DNA of 64,000 bases from Mycolicibacterium peregrinum (lineage in GTDB: Bacteria; Actinomycetota; Actinomycetes; Mycobacteriales; Mycobacteriaceae): the NCBI RefSeq assembly GCF_001665625.1, contig NZ_LZSY01000087.1, positions 1 to 64,000 on the forward strand, written 5' to 3'. Shown one piece after another: positions 25,299-32,997 of the stretch. The notes below the pieces were generated by a model. The model worked only from the letters and a program-made list of their open reading frames with translations, was not told the origin of the DNA and did not search any database. Each line of letters starts with the position of its first letter. Position 1 is the stretch's first letter. Both the position numbers and the translations under genes were made by a program.

Positions 25299-25712
25299 AT
25301 GCTGGCTGCAGGCAATGTCACGGTCACCGATCTGCTGTGCGTCACCCCGCCCCGGATTCCCGAGGGCGCGCATGCGATGACGCAGATCATCGAGATCCCG
25401 CCGGCCGACCCTGGCGTGCAGCCGCACCGTCACTCCGGACCCGTCTTCGGCTACGCGCTGGAGGGGACGATCCTCTTCGAGCTGGAGGGTGAGGCACCCC
25501 GGAACATTGCTGCGGGAGAGGCGTTCTGGGAGCCCGGTGGAGATGTGGTCCACTACCAGGTCGCGAATCTGGACCCGCACCACCGCGCTGTTTTCCTGGC
25601 GGTCTGCATCTGCGCTCCGGGCGTCGACATGATCACCATGCTGGGTCCCGACGAGATCCAGGCCCGCGACCACCTGCGTCATCCGGACGCGCGTCAAATC
25701 AACATCGGCTGA
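25299..25712 (+). CDS. cupin-domain protein
   Basis: A 137-residue single-domain cupin. Motif 1 is HRHSGPVFGYALEG (His-x-His, then Glu), and motif 2 reads EPGGDVVHYQVANLD with its His. Such proteins bind a metal and act as small dioxygenases, isomerases or sensors. I start at ATG 25299, 8 nt after GAAGGAA; a GTG 6 nt upstream abuts that site. It is 21 bp from the oxidoreductase gene, in a LysR-controlled pair. Confidence 0.82.
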   Translation: MLAAGNVTVTDLLCVTPPRIPEGAHAMTQIIEIPPADPGVQPHRHSGPVFGYALEGTILFELEGEAPRNIAAGEAFWEPGGDVVHYQVANLDPHHRAVFLAVCICAPGVDMITMLGPDEIQARDHLRHPDARQINIG

Positions 25713-25733
25713 CCGAGGAACGAGGAAACAACC

Positions 25734-26657
25734 GTGAAAGCCCTGATCACCGGCGACCGCGCTGCGGGCGCCGACGGACTGTCGCTGTCCGAGATCCCCC
25801 ACCCGCATGCGGCCGAGAACGACGTCATCGTCGCGGTGCACGCGGCCGCTTTCACTCCCGGTGAGCTGGACTGGCCGGGAACCTGGGTCGATCGCGCCGG
25901 GCGGGACAGGACGCCCGCCGTGCCTGGTCATGAAGTCTCGGGCGTAGTTGTCGAACTCGGCTATGGCACAACGGGCCTCACGGTCGGGCAACGGGTCTTC
26001 GGGGTCACCGACTGGGCCCGCAACGGCACTCTCGCCGAGTACGTCGCGGTCGAGGCGCGAAATCTTGCGCCGCTGTCGGCCGGTGTCGACCACACCACTG
26101 CGGCAGCACTTCCGATCTCGGGACTGACAGCCTGGCAGGGATTGTTCGACCACGGGCACCTTGCGGCCGGGCAGACCGTGCTGATCCACGGCGTGGCCGG
26201 TGCTGTCGGATCGATCGCGGCGCAGCTGGCGCGCGAACGCGGAGCCCGGGTGATCGGTACCGGTCGGGCAGCGCAGCGGGACGCCGCGCTCGAGCTGGGG
26301 GCCGATGCCTTCCTCGTGCTGGAAGGCGGGTGGGAAGAGGCCGTCGGCCAGGTCGACGTGGTGTTCGACGTGATCGGCGGTGAGATCCTGGATCGCTCAG
26401 CGCAGTTGGTGCGGGCGGGTGGCACCCTGGTCACCATCGCCGAACCACCCCGGGTTCAACCGGCGGACGCTCGGGCAGTCTTCTTCGTCGTCGAACCCGA
26501 CCGGACGCAACTCGTGATGCTCGAGCGCAAACTGCGCGACGGCAAACTGCGGCCGACTGTCGGTGCGGTCCTTCCGCTCTCGGATGCGGTGTCGGCGTTC
26601 AACCCGGCGAAACGCGTCGCGGGCAAGACGATCATCCGGGTGGTCGAGGGCAGCTGA
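25734..26657 (+). CDS. zinc-independent quinone oxidoreductase-like MDR protein
   Basis: A 307-residue medium-chain dehydrogenase/reductase of the quinone oxidoreductase group. The N-terminal GroES-like half includes PGHEVSGVVVELG; the Rossmann motif is HGVAGAVGSIAAQLA; the structural zinc Cys cluster is absent. It probably reduces quinones or enones with NADPH. Start is GTG 25734 after GAGGAAA. It is co-transcribed with the cupin. Confidence 0.87.
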   Translation: MKALITGDRAAGADGLSLSEIPHPHAAENDVIVAVHAAAFTPGELDWPGTWVDRAGRDRTPAVPGHEVSGVVVELGYGTTGLTVGQRVFGVTDWARNGTLAEYVAVEARNLAPLSAGVDHTTAAALPISGLTAWQGLFDHGHLAAGQTVLIHGVAGAVGSIAAQLARERGARVIGTGRAAQRDAALELGADAFLVLEGGWEEAVGQVDVVFDVIGGEILDRSAQLVRAGGTLVTIAEPPRVQPADARAVFFVVEPDRTQLVMLERKLRDGKLRPTVGAVLPLSDAVSAFNPAKRVAGKTIIRVVEGS

Positions 26658-26664
26658 AGCCGCA

Positions 26665-26733
26665 CACCGCGAGCGTGCGCATAATGCGGCCGTTTCAAGG
26701 CGTGTCGGGCGACAAACACGCACGCTCGCGGTG
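26665..26733. repeat. dispersed palindromic repeat, copy 2
   Basis: Arms CACCGCGAGCGTGCG (26665-26679) and CGCACGCTCGCGGTG (26719-26733) form a perfect 15-bp stem over 39 nt. It lies between two convergent genes, fitting a bidirectional terminator, and shares over 20 bp with the element at 20999. Confidence 0.7.
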
Positions 26734-26746
26734 GTGGGTGAGTGAG

Positions 26747-27592
26747 CTACCGGATCGGCTCGTCTCCCAACACCGTGGTCCGCAGCATGTGCCGGGGTGA
26801 GTTGGGTTCGTACGGCGCGGCCCGGTGCAGGACACCCTGGTTGTCCCAGATGACGGTGTCACCGACCGACCACTTGTGGCTGTACACCTTGTCTGTGGTG
26901 GTGGCGTGGGCGAGGAGCTCAGCGAGCAGGGCCCGGCCCTCGTCGCGGTCCATCCCGACGATGTAGTCCGCCGAAGCGCCCAGTACCAACGACTTTCGCC
27001 CGTTGCGGTGCGTCCACACCAGCGGGTTCTCGTGGGTAGGTCGGGCCTGCCAACGGCTCAGCTGATCGGGTGTCGGATCCGGATAGACCCGCCGCTGCGA
27101 CGCTTCCAGGGAGTGGACCACCCGCAACCCGCGATAGCGCTCCTTCTCGGCCTCATCGAGCGAGTCGTAGGCCGCATAGGTGTTGGCGAACTCGGTTTCA
27201 CCTCCCCGGGCAGCGACCTCCAGGGCTGACAGCACCGTCGCCTTCTGCGGGCATTCGTCGTGCATGGGGGTGCAACCGTCGATATGCCAGTCGAACGTCG
27301 CCTTGAGGTATTCGGCGGCCTTGTTCTTCGTCTTGTCCAGCGTGATCGGGTAGATACCCGAGACCGGGTGATGGCCATCTGCCGAGCGGTCGATCTCGCC
27401 GAGGCGCTGCGAGAAAGCCACTTGGGCTTCGGGATCCAGATGCAGGTTGTGGAAGACCAGCACCCCGTTGTCCTCCAGGGCGTCGAGCACCGCGGCTCCC
27501 AGGCTGTCGTCGGTTCCCAGGCGTTCGGGGTCGACGCCGACAACCTCGGCGCCCACCGAAGTGGTCAGCTTGTTGATGGTCAACACACTCAT
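26747..27592 (-). CDS. TauD/TfdA-family Fe(II)/2-oxoglutarate dioxygenase
   Basis: A 281-residue dioxygenase. The iron facial triad is WHIDG (His and Asp near residues 103-105) and the distal His in VLHRAAPYEP (near 262); the Arg in RHMLRTTV binds 2-oxoglutarate. Family members hydroxylate sulfonates, phenoxyacids, amino acid derivatives or carnitine precursors; the substrate here is unknown. It is the last gene of the operon reductase-SDR-Rieske-small protein-TauD, 29 bp after the small gene. Confidence 0.85.
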   Translation of the reverse strand: MSVLTINKLTTSVGAEVVGVDPERLGTDDSLGAAVLDALEDNGVLVFHNLHLDPEAQVAFSQRLGEIDRSADGHHPVSGIYPITLDKTKNKAAEYLKATFDWHIDGCTPMHDECPQKATVLSALEVAARGGETEFANTYAAYDSLDEAEKERYRGLRVVHSLEASQRRVYPDPTPDQLSRWQARPTHENPLVWTHRNGRKSLVLGASADYIVGMDRDEGRALLAELLAHATTTDKVYSHKWSVGDTVIWDNQGVLHRAAPYEPNSPRHMLRTTVLGDEPIR

Positions 27593-27621
27593 CGGGTGCG
27601 TCCTTTCAGGGTTCGGTGGTG

Positions 27622-27975
27622 TTACGGCCGTGGCTCGCCGGTGCGGATCATCACGGCGTCGGCGGAATCGGTCGGAGCTGGTTGGTGCATGATCTCCACC
27701 GACATGGCGACCATGATCAGCGAATAGACCAGGTGCAGCAGGTTGAGCGCATCGTCGGGAACGTCGTCGAGCGGAAACTTGTCGCAGTACTCGATCGCCT
27801 CTTCGACGCGCGGGAAGAAAGCGTCGTAGAACTGGTGCATCTCCGGCATGGTGCTGGCGAGGCGACGATCCCACCGTTCGGTCTCCGTTGGCAGGCACCA
27901 GATTTCGGCGTAGGGCTCGAGTTCGGCGAAGGCGCTGGGGAGTCGCGGGGAATCCGTGGAGGTTGTGGAGGCCAT
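27622..27975 (-). CDS. small partner protein of Rieske oxygenase 1 (unknown family)
   Basis: A 117-residue soluble protein I do not recognise. It is closely similar to the protein at 34257-34586; shared segments are RLASTM-EM, FYDA, PR-EEAI, CDKF-LD and the final LNL-HL-YS. In both places the gene directly follows a Rieske oxygenase gene. The predicted helices and conserved Trp-Cys-Leu and Cys-Asp-Lys-Phe hint at a helical adaptor or subunit. The ATG at 27975 is chosen for its AGGAG 7 nt upstream; a GTG at 27981 overlaps the oxygenase stop. Confidence 0.75.
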   Translation of the reverse strand: MASTTSTDSPRLPSAFAELEPYAEIWCLPTETERWDRRLASTMPEMHQFYDAFFPRVEEAIEYCDKFPLDDVPDDALNLLHLVYSLIMVAMSVEIMHQPAPTDSADAVMIRTGEPRP

Positions 27976-27977
27976 GC

Positions 27978-29246
27978 TCACACTCCTGCCGGTGCTCGGT
28001 CGCGCTGATAGGCCTCGACCCAGTCGACCGCCATCTTGTGCAGGTGCCGTACCAGGATCTCCTGATCGTTGAGCGGGTAGTCGTCGATGACGTCGTACTC
28101 GAGCGCGGCCTGGGTGCCGCCGAGCATGCCGGCGTCCTGCAGGGCGAACTCTTTGAGCACCACGGCGGCTACCTCATGCTCGACGCGTTCCCGCACCGTG
28201 CGTGCCGGGTGGAAATAGGTGAACGCCTCGAACCGATGGGTGTTGTGTGAGGTCGGCCAGTAACGGTAGAGCAGGTACCAGCCGCCGTAGATCAGGATCT
28301 CGAGGTTGGGGAAGATCTGGAAGTTGCTGATCCCCCAGGGATCGATGTTGCCCGGGTTGAGTCCGTGCATCGGCAGTTCGCCGATGTCGGGAGTCCGCCA
28401 GGGACCCACCAGCCCGCTTTGGGTGGCCCGTTCGATCGGGTACATGTATTCCGGTGCCAGCAGCCAGCGTCGGGTGCCGGCCGTCGAGACGAGGCGGTGC
28501 GGACCGTCGAGTTGAAAGTGGCCGCAGGTGAAGCCGGCGTTGGGATCCCGAACCTCGGGCGGAACCTGCTGGGTGTGCAGCGAGGGCACGTGGTAGTACT
28601 CCTGGAAGGCGTCGGCGAAGATCTTCCAGTTGCTGTTGTTGTGTGCCACCCAGTCGTATCGCTCGGTGAGTTTGTCGAACGGGTAGTCGTCGAGCGCGGT
28701 GACCATGGGGCCGAGGAACTCGCGCAAGCTCTGGCGCGGTTCGCGGTCGAAGTTGACGAACACGAAGCCCGCCCAGACGTCACAGTGCACCGGCACCAGT
28801 CCGTAGTCATCGGGGTTCAGGTCGCTGAAACGGTCCGCGTCGGGCAGCGATATCAGCCGTCCGTCCAGGCCGTAACGCCAGCCGCAGTGCCGGCATTCGA
28901 ACTCGGCTCCGGTACTGCGTAATTCGGTGGCGCGGAAGTCCGGTGGCACCAGCGTGTGCCCGCGTCGACGGCACAGGTTGTGGAAGGCGCGGATACCGCC
29001 GTCGTGGTCTCTCACCAGGAGCAGCGACGCTTCGGCGGCCTCGATCTGCCGGGTGATGAAACTGCCGACCTCGGGCGTCTCTTCGACCCGGCTGATGTTG
29101 AGCCAGGCCCGCTTGAAGATGGCCTCCTGTTCCAAAGCGTAGAACTCTTCAGAGATGGAGTCCCGGAACGGGATCGGGCCGGTACCCAGATCGGGATAGT
29201 GTTCGGTCCAGGAGCCCTCAGCCGGCTTGGGCCACTTGGTTGCCAT
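27978..29246 (-). CDS. Rieske-type ring-hydroxylating oxygenase alpha subunit with altered cluster ligands
   Basis: A 422-residue homolog of aromatic-ring-hydroxylating oxygenase alpha subunits, 44-kDa class. The catalytic domain keeps the mononuclear iron motif NWKIFADAFQEYYHVPSLH (Asp212, His219, His224). In the Rieske domain the usual C-x-H and C-x-x-H read Cys92-Arg-Arg94 and Cys118-Arg-His-Cys121, so both cluster His are replaced. The neighbour at 34591 has normal ligands at the same places. GGAGG precedes the ATG. The operon supplies a ferredoxin reductase. Confidence 0.85.
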   Translation of the reverse strand: MATKWPKPAEGSWTEHYPDLGTGPIPFRDSISEEFYALEQEAIFKRAWLNISRVEETPEVGSFITRQIEAAEASLLLVRDHDGGIRAFHNLCRRRGHTLVPPDFRATELRSTGAEFECRHCGWRYGLDGRLISLPDADRFSDLNPDDYGLVPVHCDVWAGFVFVNFDREPRQSLREFLGPMVTALDDYPFDKLTERYDWVAHNNSNWKIFADAFQEYYHVPSLHTQQVPPEVRDPNAGFTCGHFQLDGPHRLVSTAGTRRWLLAPEYMYPIERATQSGLVGPWRTPDIGELPMHGLNPGNIDPWGISNFQIFPNLEILIYGGWYLLYRYWPTSHNTHRFEAFTYFHPARTVRERVEHEVAAVVLKEFALQDAGMLGGTQAALEYDVIDDYPLNDQEILVRHLHKMAVDWVEAYQRDRAPAGV

Positions 29247-29302
29247 GTGAACCTCCGTAGTGACTAGTGCGATTTCGGACTGCTCGGACGGCTCGGGAGC
29301 CG

Positions 29303-30061
29303 TTACATCACTGCGCCGCCGTTCACCCCGAGGGTTTGACCGGTGATGAATCCGGCCTCCTCGGAGCACAGGAACCCCACGGCGGCAGCGATATCCGCAC
29401 CGGTACCGAGTCGGCCGAGCGGGATGTTGGCGGCGATCGTCTCGTTGGGCGGCAGGTAACCCGCAGCCTGCGAGTGGTGCTGCATCGGGGTCTCGATACC
29501 CGATGGCGGGATGTTGTTGACCGTGATGCCGTGCGCGGCGTACTCGCGCGCCAGCGATTTCGTCAGGGTCAGCAGGGCGCCTTTGGAGGCGGCGTAGTGG
29601 GCCGCGAACGGGGTGCCGCGCTGCGCACTCGACGAGGAGATCATCACGATGCGACCCCACCCCGCCTCGACCATGTCCGGCAGTGCCACCTGGCAGCAGC
29701 GGAAGGTCCCGCTCAGGTTCACGTCGATCATCTGCGCCCAGGACTGTTCGGTGATGTCCGCGAACGAGGCGTACCCGAACATGCCCGCGCTGGTCACCAG
29801 GATGCCGACCGGCCCGAGCTCGCTGCGCACCTTGCCGAAGGCCTCTTCCACCGCAGCCCGGTCGGTGATGTCGGCGCCGACCGCGAAGGCGGTGGCGCCG
29901 GCCGATCGCAGGTCGTCGGTGACGCGTTGGGCGGCATCGGCATTGACGTCGAGCACGGCGACCTGATGTCCACGCCGACCCAACTCGTGGCACGTCGCCT
30001 CGCCCATGCCTGATGCCCCGCCGGTCACCACGGCCACCCTGTTCACACTGGTTTTACTCAT
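29303..30061 (-). CDS. short-chain dehydrogenase/reductase
   Basis: A 252-residue classical SDR. TGGASGMGEA binds the nucleotide, TSAG stands for NAG, ISSSSA holds the catalytic Ser and HYAASKGA the Tyr-Lys pair. Its ATG overlaps the reductase stop by 8 bp (ATGAGTAA), and Rieske gene 1 follows after 56 bp. A dihydrodiol or alcohol dehydrogenase step after the oxygenase is likely but not shown. Confidence 0.87.
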   Translation of the reverse strand: MSKTSVNRVAVVTGGASGMGEATCHELGRRGHQVAVLDVNADAAQRVTDDLRSAGATAFAVGADITDRAAVEEAFGKVRSELGPVGILVTSAGMFGYASFADITEQSWAQMIDVNLSGTFRCCQVALPDMVEAGWGRIVMISSSSAQRGTPFAAHYAASKGALLTLTKSLAREYAAHGITVNNIPPSGIETPMQHHSQAAGYLPPNETIAANIPLGRLGTGADIAAAVGFLCSEEAGFITGQTLGVNGGAVM

Positions 30062-31118
30062 AGACCACTCTCACTGTGCGGCTGGTGGGCAGTGCCTGGC
30101 ACGTCACCACCCAGCCCTCGGCAATCTCGTCGTCGTCGAGGGCGTCGTTGTTGAGCATGCGCGCGCTGCCCTCGACCACCTGAGCCATACAGGTTCCACA
30201 CGAACCGGTTTCGCAGGAGGACGGCGCCTTCAGGCCGGCCAGCCGCGCGGTCTGAAGCAGGGTGTTACCTGCGCGGTACGGCGCGGTGACGGTGCTGCGG
30301 CCGAGTTCGATCGTCACCTCTTCGGTGACCGCAGGTTCGTCCGCGTCGGGCGGCGGGATCGCAGCGACGCTGAACCGCTCCAGATGCACGTGCTGTTTGG
30401 GGATCCCGGTGTCGAGCAGGACCCGTTCGACGGTGTCCATGAACGGGGCGGGTCCACAGACGTAGTAATCGGTAGCCGCGTGGCTGTCGTTGGCGATGAA
30501 ATCGGCGATCTGTTGCGGCGAGACGACGCCGTCCAGATCGTCGAGGTGATGGTGCACCTGAAGGTGCTCGCTGTGGCTGTCGACGAGGGCGGCCAGCGCC
30601 TCCCGGAAGATCACCGAGTCGAGATTCCGGTTGGCGTAGAACAGTCGAGTCCTGCGGGTGGTGGCGGCCAGTGCCGACTGCACCAGCGAGAACACGGGGG
30701 TGATGCCGCTGCCGCCGGCGAAGGTGACGATGTTGCGTTCGCCTGCAGTAAGGACGAAGCGGCCTTCGGGCGGTGCGACGTGCAGTTCGTCGCCGATGCT
30801 CACGGTGTCGTTGACCCAGTTGGAGACCAGGCCGTCGCGATCACGCTTGACGGTGATCCGCAGATCGGGATCGACGGTCGGCGACGAGGACATCGAGTAG
30901 CACCGGCGATGTTCGGCCCCGGCGATTCTCGGCCGAATGGTGATGAATTGCCCCGCCGCATAACGGAATCGGTCTCTGGCCGGCTCGGGGATGTCGAGTA
31001 CCAGGGATACCGCGTCGGAGGTCTCCCGGATCACCTGCTTGATCCGCACGGGAGTGAACCCGTCGGCGTCGATCACGTCGGCGGATTCCGTGCGGGGCGT
31101 CGTCGTAGATGTCTCCAT
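30054..31118 (-). CDS. ferredoxin reductase with C-terminal [2Fe-2S] domain
   Basis: A 354-residue electron-transfer protein of the FNR/oxygenase-reductase type: FAD domain with RCYSMSSSP, NAD domain with FAGGSGITPVFSLVQ and CGPAPFMD, then a plant-type ferredoxin domain with CETGSCGTCMAQ and a later Cys. It resembles Rv3230c, which feeds DesA3, and oxygenase reductases. Here a desaturase is divergent and two Rieske oxygenases are near, so it may serve either. The ATG at 31118 lies about 2 nt from the predicted transcription start, so the mRNA is probably leaderless. Confidence 0.88.
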   Translation of the reverse strand: METSTTTPRTESADVIDADGFTPVRIKQVIRETSDAVSLVLDIPEPARDRFRYAAGQFITIRPRIAGAEHRRCYSMSSSPTVDPDLRITVKRDRDGLVSNWVNDTVSIGDELHVAPPEGRFVLTAGERNIVTFAGGSGITPVFSLVQSALAATTRRTRLFYANRNLDSVIFREALAALVDSHSEHLQVHHHLDDLDGVVSPQQIADFIANDSHAATDYYVCGPAPFMDTVERVLLDTGIPKQHVHLERFSVAAIPPPDADEPAVTEEVTIELGRSTVTAPYRAGNTLLQTARLAGLKAPSSCETGSCGTCMAQVVEGSARMLNNDALDDDEIAEGWVVTCQALPTSRTVRVVYE

Positions 31119-31126
31119 CGCGGTCA

Positions 31127-31156
31127 ACAATATCAAGTACTTGTCATTAATCTCAA
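31127..31156 (-). promoter_or_regulatory. promoter of the reductase operon with shared 20-bp box
   Basis: Minus-strand -35 TTGAGA (31151-31156) and -10 TATTGT (31127-31132) are 18 bp apart. The spacer carries AATGACAAGTACTTGATATT (complement of 31129-31148), 18 of 20 identical to the box at 35954-35973. The core CAAGTACTTG is a palindrome. A repressor site for the local MarR is the simplest reading. Confidence 0.6.
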
Positions 31157-31350
31157 GTGGTAGATATCGACGACGGTGCGGGGGCATGACCCACTCCCGT
31201 AGAGGTGCGCAGGCGATACGTCCGCACCACCATTTCGCCTGTTCGGTGCACCTCGATTACCTGTCGGTAAGTCTGAGGCTCTAGGCTGCGGTCTGACGCT
31301 CGCGGTGATTGTGCCGCTCTACCTGCCGCACACACCCCGAGGACACCTTG

Positions 31351-32448
31351 ATGGCGATCGCCGATGTTCCCGCCTACCTGCATCTCAGCAGGGAGGATGT
31401 CGAAGAGATCGCCTATGAACTCGAGGTCATCCGCCGAGACGTCGAGGAGTCGCTCGGGGCGCAGGACGCGGCCTACATCCGGCGGGTCATCCACTTCCAG
31501 CGGGCGCTCGACGTCGCGGCACGACTGATGATCGCCGGCACCCGGTCGAAGACCGGATGGTTGGTGGGAACGTGCGCACTGGCATATGCGAAGTCCATCG
31601 AAAACATGGAGCTCGGCCACAACATCTCCCATGGCCAGTGGGATTGGATGAACGACCCCGAGATCCACTCCAACACCTGGGAGTGGGACATGGTCGGACA
31701 TTCCGCGCAGTGGCGGTACTCGCACAACTACCGGCATCACGTGTACAGCAACGTGCTCGGGATGGACGAGGACATCGGCTACCGCCTGCATCGGGTCACC
31801 ACCGACCAGCCGTGGCGCTGGGTCCACTTGGCGACACCGGTGCGAAACCTGGTGCTGGCCGCGATGTTCGAATGGGGCATCGCCCTGCACGGCCTGCACT
31901 CCGAGCGTCTGCGGCACGAGACGCCAGACGGCCTCGCCGTGGAAAAGCGGAAGTTCTTCGGCAAGATCGCCCGCCAGTTGAGCAAGGATTACGTGGTCCT
32001 GCCCGCCCTGAGCCTGCGCCGGTGGCGTCGGACCCTGGCTGCCAACATCACCGCGAATGTGGTCCGGAACCTGTGGGTGTACGTGAACATCATCTGCGGG
32101 CACATCCCCGACGGCGCCGAAACTTTCGATCCGGCGGTGGTCGAGGATGAGACCAAAGGCGAGTGGTATCTGCGGCAGATGGTCGGGACCGCAAACTTCA
32201 ACGCGAGCCGGCTGCTGGCGTTCTCAGGCGGTCACCTGTGCTACCAGATCGAGCATCACCTGTTCCCTGACCTGCCGAGCAACCGCCTTCCAGAGGTCAG
32301 CGTTCGTGTACGGGAACTGTGCGAGAAGTACGACCTGCCCTACAACACGGCGTCGCTTCCGCGCCAGTACTTCCGGACCCAGCGGATCATCCACGGGTTG
32401 GCGTTTCCCGACTGGATGCTGAGCATCGGCCGGCGACGCCGCAAATAG
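31351..32448 (+). CDS. membrane fatty acid/acyl-CoA desaturase
   Basis: A 365-residue di-iron membrane desaturase of the DesA3 type without a cytochrome b5 domain. The three His boxes are GHNISH (near 90), HNYRHH (near 125) and QIEHH (near 300). It inserts a double bond into an acyl chain at the membrane. The ATG at 31351 follows GAGGA. It is divergent from the ferredoxin reductase, the arrangement expected of a desaturase and its electron donor, and it shares the regulated intergenic region. Confidence 0.88.
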   Translation: MAIADVPAYLHLSREDVEEIAYELEVIRRDVEESLGAQDAAYIRRVIHFQRALDVAARLMIAGTRSKTGWLVGTCALAYAKSIENMELGHNISHGQWDWMNDPEIHSNTWEWDMVGHSAQWRYSHNYRHHVYSNVLGMDEDIGYRLHRVTTDQPWRWVHLATPVRNLVLAAMFEWGIALHGLHSERLRHETPDGLAVEKRKFFGKIARQLSKDYVVLPALSLRRWRRTLAANITANVVRNLWVYVNIICGHIPDGAETFDPAVVEDETKGEWYLRQMVGTANFNASRLLAFSGGHLCYQIEHHLFPDLPSNRLPEVSVRVRELCEKYDLPYNTASLPRQYFRTQRIIHGLAFPDWMLSIGRRRRK

Positions 32449-32476
32449 GCGATCGCCTCGTCGGGAGGCGGAGATG

Positions 32477-32929
32477 TCACGGGTCGATGTGATCGGACTG
32501 AGGGGTGTTGCCCGTCCCCTGTTCGATCACCCGACGCAGGAGCGCCTTCAGTTGCTCCTGCTCGTCGTCACTGAGCACGCCGAACACCCGCTCATGGGCG
32601 GCGACGGCGTCGGCGACCACCGCCGAGGCCACCGCCCGGCCTTCGTCGGTGAGGAAGACCTGCAGGATGCGTCCGTGCTGGGGATCCTGTTTGCGCTCGA
32701 CCAGGCCACGCTTCTCCAGCGCGGTGAGCGCGAGCTGCACGCCCTGCGGGGTGATCAGCAGGCGACGAGCCAACTCGGCGCCCGACAAACCCGGTTGATT
32801 GGTCAGCTGGCGCAGGACACCGATCTGGGCCGTGGTGACCCCGTGGTCCTTGACCGACTCGTTGACCTCGGTGAGCGAGAAGTAGAACGCCTGTTTGAGC
32901 CACCACAAGGTGTTCTCGGTGAGGTCCAT
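32477..32929 (-). CDS. MarR-family regulator
   Basis: A 150-residue winged-helix repressor of the MarR family. The DNA-binding region includes LSGAELARRLLITPQGVQLALTALEKRGLV and the wing with RILQVFLT. The ATG at 32929 has AGGAGA upstream at suitable distance. It follows the amidohydrolase by 68 bp, at the end of the second Rieske operon, and is the best candidate for binding the shared 20-bp boxes at 31129 and 35954. Typical inducers of MarR proteins are aromatic or lipophilic acids. Confidence 0.87.
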   Translation of the reverse strand: MDLTENTLWWLKQAFYFSLTEVNESVKDHGVTTAQIGVLRQLTNQPGLSGAELARRLLITPQGVQLALTALEKRGLVERKQDPQHGRILQVFLTDEGRAVASAVVADAVAAHERVFGVLSDDEQEQLKALLRRVIEQGTGNTPQSDHIDP

Positions 32930-32997
32930 GCTCTCGTCTCCTGCCGTGCCTGTCATTTTCGACGCTAGCGCACGTCACCTGGTTCGCGGCGAGCCGC

